From contig CM031879.1 of NCBI GenBank assembly GCA_018697195.1, forward strand, positions 46,150,048 through 46,214,047: a stretch of 64,000 nucleotides of DNA, in the 5' to 3' direction. The number at the start of each line of letters is the position of its first letter. Position 1 is the first letter of the stretch. Shown here piece after piece: positions 26,036 to 64,000 of this stretch. The DNA comes from Certhia americana (Eukaryota > Chordata > Aves > Passeriformes > Certhiidae). The notes under the pieces are model-generated. The model was not told where the DNA came from. It was given only the letters and a program-made list of their open reading frames with translations, and ran no database searches. The position numbers and the translations under genes were made by a program.

Positions 26036-26116
26036 GCTTTGGTGACCCCAAGGTCTGGATGAGCTTTGGTGACCCCAAGGTCTGGCTGAGCTTTGGTGAC
26101 CCCAAGGTCTGGCTGA
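26036..26116. repeat. 27-bp minisatellite, 3 copies, beside the PLBD1 promoter
   Basis: Three perfectly adjacent 27-base units start GCTTTGGTGACCCC and continue AAGGTCTGG; they differ at one base (GGATGA versus GGCTGA). A fourth, partial copy (GCTGAG) follows. The array ends the CpG island and lies 220-300 bases upstream of the PLBD1 ATG. Each unit carries TGACC and AGGTC half-sites three bases apart in everted arrangement. Because 27 is a multiple of three, the array is open in several frames, which creates repeated nonapeptide shadows that I do not take as coding. Confidence 0.95.
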
Positions 26117-28813
26117 GCTGAGGGAATCACTCTTGACCGAGGTCCGGCCTCGCAGGGTAGCGAAGGCGGGTCCCCAGGCAGGTGCCTGTGGGACCCCTGG
26201 ACTTCGTGAGGGTGATTAACCTAAATGGAGCGAAGGTTTACCAAGAAAGGCCTCTGAAAACACACAAGAGTTGGGCGATGCCTTGTCAAACTATGCGTTT
26301 TGCATCGCAGGAAGGGCAGCTTTCTTGCGCTGTTGAGAACAGCAACTGCTGTGTGTGTCCCAGCAGAAGAAATGAGGGACGGAACTTTTCCTGGGGTTTA
26401 CAGATAGAGACAGCTATCCATGAGGTTTTCCTTTGCACCCGTGATTCAGACCGTTTTGAGGCACTGCGTTTTTGTCTCGTCCAGTGTTGGATATTCTGCC
26501 ATTATCCGAAAAGGGACATTATTTGCACTTTGTGTTTCAGTTATTGTTTTAAGACAGTTTGAATTTGATACCGGTGCCTGTAATAGCCTCATATAACTAG
26601 GTCACATGCCAGCCAGTTCAGGCCAAGTAGCAAGCCCTGGCCCCAAGCCCAGGGTAAGAGCACTGTATCTCCAGGCTGCAGGGATCCTTCCATACCTATC
26701 ACCGCTTTTTTCTGGACTGCTTTTCAGTCAGAGAGAAGAAAAACACAGACATGCAAACCAGAAACCAGGATTTTTTAAAAGACTAGCCAAACCTGATTTT
26801 ATTGTGGTGTGTAGGTAGCAAATACACACAGGGGCAGAACCATGTGAAAAAGAAATCTACCAGAAGATGGGTCCATTAGCTCAGTGCTAAGGTAACTATA
26901 TCTCTTCACAAAATGATAATAAATTTACTATCTGAAGAACTCCAGAAGGAGAAGGACTGCTGAAAACTAAGCCCTGTTTAAAGTAATTTTCTCAATCAAT
27001 GTCAGCAGACGTGCTCTAAAATAATTTATATCTCGGGTGTCAAGGATGGAACTCATGAACCTCTTATTTAAAAAGAGGAGTTAGGTCACTTGTATTGCTT
27101 TGAAGATCAGAACAGCTCTGTTTTGGGTAATCACAGTGGTTGTCTTCAGGCTTGATGAGTCCAGCACTTGTCACTGCATTACAGCTACACTTGCTGCGTG
27201 TTTCAGCTGCAGCAACCAGAATAGCCCAGCAGTGCCCAGTAGCACAGCAGTCACACCCAAGAACGCAGACATAGAGACAAAGCTTCTTGACTGGCACCAT
27301 GAGGTAGGAAATAGCAGACTTTATATTTTTATTGTACTCATACTCTTTTTTAATGCATACCAGTTTTAGCACATCAGGGTTTTTTTTTCCCTATCCTCAT
27401 CCCAATGAATGTTTCCATTAAGGCAAAGACAGAGGATGGTATGGTATGGTATTAATGCCAGTTTGAGTTTCAGATCAGTTATATATAATGTGAAAGCTGT
27501 GGCTGTTGGGTACACACCTTCTGCTATTTGTCTGTATCATGTTCCTGAGCGTAGGAATGTACATTTATTAGGTAAGAGTGTAAGCTCTACATAACCTCAT
27601 TATTTAATTTTTCTAGTAATCTTTGCACTTAAGATCTATTTACATCTACATTGGGTTTTTTTATTTGATGTGTGGATGTGTTCTTAAAAAGCCGGCTTCT
27701 CTTAAAAAGAAAAAACAGAGGCAATTGGATTGTTCTCTTTTTATGTTGTTTAGTTGTGAAAAAATGCTGTTCAAAACTATAAAATAATGATTTTTCACCA
27801 ATTTTATTGTTTGAATACTGACCAATATTTGTCAATGGTGGAAGTAGTTCTGCTTTGAGAACCAACAGTGCACAAAAGTCCCTTGCAAAAGCAGATATTA
27901 TTCACTCACTAGATGTTATTTCTTCATGTGAATGCTGATTTTCTTTTACATGCAGTCCTGTGCTTTTGTTGCTTTTTAAAGCTGTTTATTAATATCAGTA
28001 ACATGGTGTCAGATGAAGAACGAGTCATCTGAGTAAAACCTACTTGACTGTAAAACTGCATCCAAAAGTTGGATTGAAAAGGTCTAAGGTTAAGAAGTCT
28101 AGATAATTTTATTTCCTTAATTTCTGTTTCACTTCTGGTTTGGGGGCAGAAGCAGAAGTGGTGGAAAGGTATGAAAGTGTCTTGTTCTGCAAGAATGACA
28201 GTTTCATTTTTCAGGCCCAGGAGATTCAAATAAACTTTAGAAACCATACTTCTGGAATAATCTCCCAGTGTAAATAACAGAAGTGTTGTCTCTTGAACAG
28301 TCAGCTTGATTAAAGAAAACATGTGAAACACAGTGGAAAACAGCAGAAGAAACAAAATAGCAACATATCCAGGTTTTACATATATTTAATTATACATTCA
28401 AATATATTACACCAAATCTTTCTTCAAATAAAAATTACAAATAAAATACAACATCTAAAGATCATGACATATTAAGGTTTTGCTGTGAATATTTTCAGAA
28501 GTGGATTATTGAACAAGCTATCACAGTTTAAAAAAAAACTAACTAAAACAAAACCCCCCACTATTTTCCAGACTCAGGTGCAAACGTTTTCATTTAACTC
28601 AAATTATGCTGCATGCATCCTGACAAAGTCATCCAACAATTTCAATGTTACAGCGAAGAGAGGTTTGATTTACTGATAGCAGGTCGGACGGTAAAAAGGA
28701 TGCTTGGAAAAGTGTTTTCTTTTTCCTCTAACTGAGTCTACAAGCCTCCAGCCTTCACATGATGTTGTCCAGAGAGTTGCTGCAGCTTTTTGAGACATAC
28801 TAGACATCCAGTT
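26117..28813. other. Intergenic interval between PLBD1 promoter and GUCY2C stop codon, including GUCY2C 3' UTR
   Basis: From the PLBD1 start codon to the GUCY2C stop codon is only about 3.0 kb. A 126-codon plus-strand open frame at 26182-26562 starts 370 bases from the PLBD1 ATG and points away from it. It matches no family I know and could belong to a divergent promoter transcript. The part closest to 28813 should be the GUCY2C 3' UTR. No RNA gene or named repeat is seen. Confidence 0.6.
28108..28390 (-). terminator. Candidate GUCY2C polyadenylation signals
   Basis: Downstream of the GUCY2C stop, the minus strand has ATTAAA at 28385-28390 (about 420 bases on) and AATAAA at 28108-28113 (about 700 bases on). 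More AATAAA hexamers occur at 27985-27990, 27813-27818 and 27660-27665. The region is AT-rich, so hexamers are expected by chance. Which one is used cannot be told from sequence. Confidence 0.3.
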
Positions 28814-61663
<32,850 letters not shown>

Positions 61664-64000
61664 CTGCAAAGCAAAGCACAAGAACCCTGTGAACACTGAA
61701 CAACAGGGTCAGTCATATCCATGCCAGAATCACTATCCTGTTCCCAACAGCACTGTTATTTAACAGGTTAAAATGGTAGTTCTAAAAATAAAATTTCATC
61801 ATGCACACAACTCTTTATATCATTCATTTCCCAATGCCAGCTTTTGTGCCTAAATATATTAAAAGGTAATATCAAGAGATCTGCCAATCTGACACTCAAA
61901 GGTTTTGTGAACTACTGTTATTATTGTAACTGTTTGTTTTCTGTCCTGTTTATTTCCTCTTTTTTTTTTTTTTTTTTTTTCAAGCAGAGTATATTAAAAC
62001 TCAGTTTCTCCTTGGAATCCACAATACTTCAATCATAGTTTCTTCATGGTACTGTGCCTGTTTCTGAGCTCTTCTGCACTCTTTCTGCTTCTTCCTCTAA
62101 TTTTGATATTTCCTGCTAGAATTGAGCACAGCAGGAGTTGCACTAAAAGCATTCAAGAGGAGGGAATGAAACAATCACAGAGGTGCAGAGAGCAGATTAT
62201 TGATTCATTTGTTTAATTCAGTAAGATAGGAAAATCAGAGGAAACTGTAAACTTGAAAATTCTGCTAAAACAAGCAGAAGATGTTGTGGCTTTCAGGTAT
62301 CTTTGGTTTCATCACTCTGACAGGCCATCTGGAAGTGTTTCACAGACTGGCCACCACCAGATTCACATGTTAAAGAAGAATTTAGCAATAGATATTAGTG
62401 TAAAATGGCAGCATCTGTCATTGCTGTGGCTAGATTCATAGAAAGAAAATAATTGTATGAGCCCTTCTCTCATTATTCGTGTTTGATGATCCTTTTATTT
62501 CGTTAGTCAGGACTGACTGCACAGTACAGTCAGTATTGTATGAAGACCTTTTGGAGATGGTAGGTTCTGCTCCATGGCCATCTGATTGGATTCTGACACC
62601 TGTCCCTGCCTTTCCCTGAACCTTCTGACTTTTACAATGTACTTCTCACCCTAAAGAATTTCAAAGTGTTCTTCATCCAGGCTTGGACAGAACTAGCCAG
62701 TTGAAAAGGAAACCTCATTAGACTCCACCAGACTGGATAATCCTTCAGCATCCCACCTCTCTTGAGGGAGGCTTAAAGACTGTGTTTGTGTCCTGCTTGC
62801 CAGACAGCTCAGAGCTGAAGAAAATTTAAATCTATCGCTTTTTCAGAGGCACTTCACTCCTGGACAAGCACAGGACTTTGCCTACACTCCCTCCTATAGC
62901 TTAATTTTTCATCTAATACATCTGTCTGCAATTTTTTTTTTTCATGTGATTTGAGATACTCAGCAAAATAAGGGCTATGTAGAAAGCTTAAGAGCTGCAT
63001 ATAAAGCAGCCTGAGGCAGCTGGGTATATCAGAAGGATGCATATCACAGCAAAGAATCCCTTACCTATTGTAATACAACAATTACACCTACACCACCAGT
63101 GTTAAAGCACTCACATACACAGTTCCCATTGTGCATTTGCAAAGAAGCAGGAGTTGAGGCCAGTTGCCTCAGCGAAAGCAAATGGGGATTCCTAGTGCCT
63201 GGATAAAATTGTGGAATACCGAAAGCTCTTAGAGGCACTGCTGAAAAATAGATATGGTGAACCTGAAAGCATACAGGATAGAGAAGATTCTGTTAAAATC
63301 TGAACAGGATCCAGTTTGGAACCAAAGGTTAAATGTCTGAAGTCATTAACCCAGAGATTTCTCAGAACTGACCTGTTATGGTCAGCTTTAGACACAAGAG
63401 CTGGGAAGTTCCACTGGCCCTAGAAGTTCATGGAATCTTTTTGCTACACCTACAATGAAGTAAGTAATATCAAGACATGGGCATACGCATTTGCCTTGCA
63501 ATCATCCATCCATCCACACCAACAGCACAGTCCCAGGCAACTAATTTTCTCCCAGACTGTGATTTGCTATGGCAACTGGGCCTATACCCAAAAAACACCT
63601 GGTTTAGGTATCTACAGTTAGTTGTACAGATGTAATCTCTGCTGTGTCACTTAGGTTTAGGGACAGAGATCTGCTTAGTTCTTGTATACAGCCAAGGCTT
63701 TTGAGGATACTATTGGTAAGGCCAACTCTTCTACAAAGAGTTTTTAATTAACAATATTAAGATGAAATTAAACAATAGAAAACTTAGGTTGTATACGAAG
63801 AAAATTCTCAGAGAAGTTATGTTTCTGGGGTTATAAAGATGTTGAAGAGATGGTTATAAACTGGGAGAACAGTTGTATCATATAAATAATTTAAAAATTG
63901 AATAAATGGAGTCTAGGAAAATATACTGTAAGTCCTATTTACATAATTGTCTGGTTGGGCAGAGTGTACAAAAAATGTACTGTATCTCAAATGAACCATA
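61664..64000. other. Right-edge noncoding stretch, inferred GUCY2C intron
   Basis: The first exon seen (61534-61663) starts inside a codon, so the gene must continue to the right. I found no exon for the expected upstream ectodomain here. A 21-base poly(T) run lies at 61960-61980. No other gene or named repeat is supported. Confidence 0.65.

Noticed and set aside
25413..26045. 210-codon plus-strand open frame over the CpG island
   Set aside because: It is rich in Pro, Arg, Ala and Gly, lies antisense to PLBD1 exon 1 and overlaps open frames on both strands; stop codons are simply rare at this GC content.
25864..26130. Frames on both strands with repeated GDPKVW- or LGVTKA-like peptides
   Set aside because: They follow from a 27-base repeat unit being a multiple of three; no start context, splice structure or homologue supports coding.
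28428..28446. Two plus-strand AATAAA hexamers as the end of a plus-strand gene
   Set aside because: The stretch is AT-rich and no plus-strand gene is supported upstream.
61664..64000. Upstream GUCY2C ectodomain exons at the right edge
   Set aside because: No sequence resembling the human VDLFND or earlier segments with splice sites was found; open frames here have no motifs.

Overview
The window is vertebrate nuclear DNA from a bird. It shows GT-AG split genes, long introns, CR1 LINE 3' ends and a solo LTR of a type I know from avian and especially songbird genomes. A run of 81 Ns inside a TA microsatellite marks it as draft assembly. There are no prokaryotic features. Species cannot be named from the sequence alone; passerine is my best guess.

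Two protein-coding genes account for all convincing coding sequence. Both are on the minus strand, head to tail. (1) PLBD1, a secreted or lysosomal phospholipase B-like Ntn hydrolase: exons 1 to 6 lie between 25815 and 3708, reading right to left, and the gene runs off the left edge. The recovered part is 278 codons and includes the signal peptide and the putative catalytic cysteine. (2) GUCY2C, the intestinal receptor guanylyl cyclase for guanylin and uroguanylin: 21 exons lie between 61663 and 28814, giving the last 800 residues and the stop codon. The signal peptide and distal part of the ectodomain lie off the right edge. I assigned each splice junction by reading the acceptor, donor and codon phase on the reverse complement. 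Every phase closes without a frameshift or internal stop.

Layout: 1-3707, PLBD1 intron with the TA repeat and gap; 3708-25815, PLBD1 exons 6 to 1; about 25370-26020, a CpG-rich promoter island with a 27-bp triplicated minisatellite just upstream; 25816-28813, a short intergenic interval of about 3 kb; 28814-61663, GUCY2C; 61664-64000, GUCY2C intron. The PLBD1-GUCY2C neighbourhood, same order and orientation, is the one I recall from mammalian chromosomes (human 12p), so this is an old syntenic block.

The noncoding part holds a CR1 copy at 23471-23938, two CR1 tail fragments, a solo avian ERV-type LTR at 41186-41770, a probable very old LINE reverse-transcriptase relic near 46360-46700, and several small tandem repeats. 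The observations most worth checking are a possible 42-nt in-phase microexon in the GUCY2C ectodomain (58725-58766), an enlarged loop just before the catalytic cysteine of PLBD1, the minisatellite beside the PLBD1 promoter, and the LINE relic. I found no clearly new biological system.
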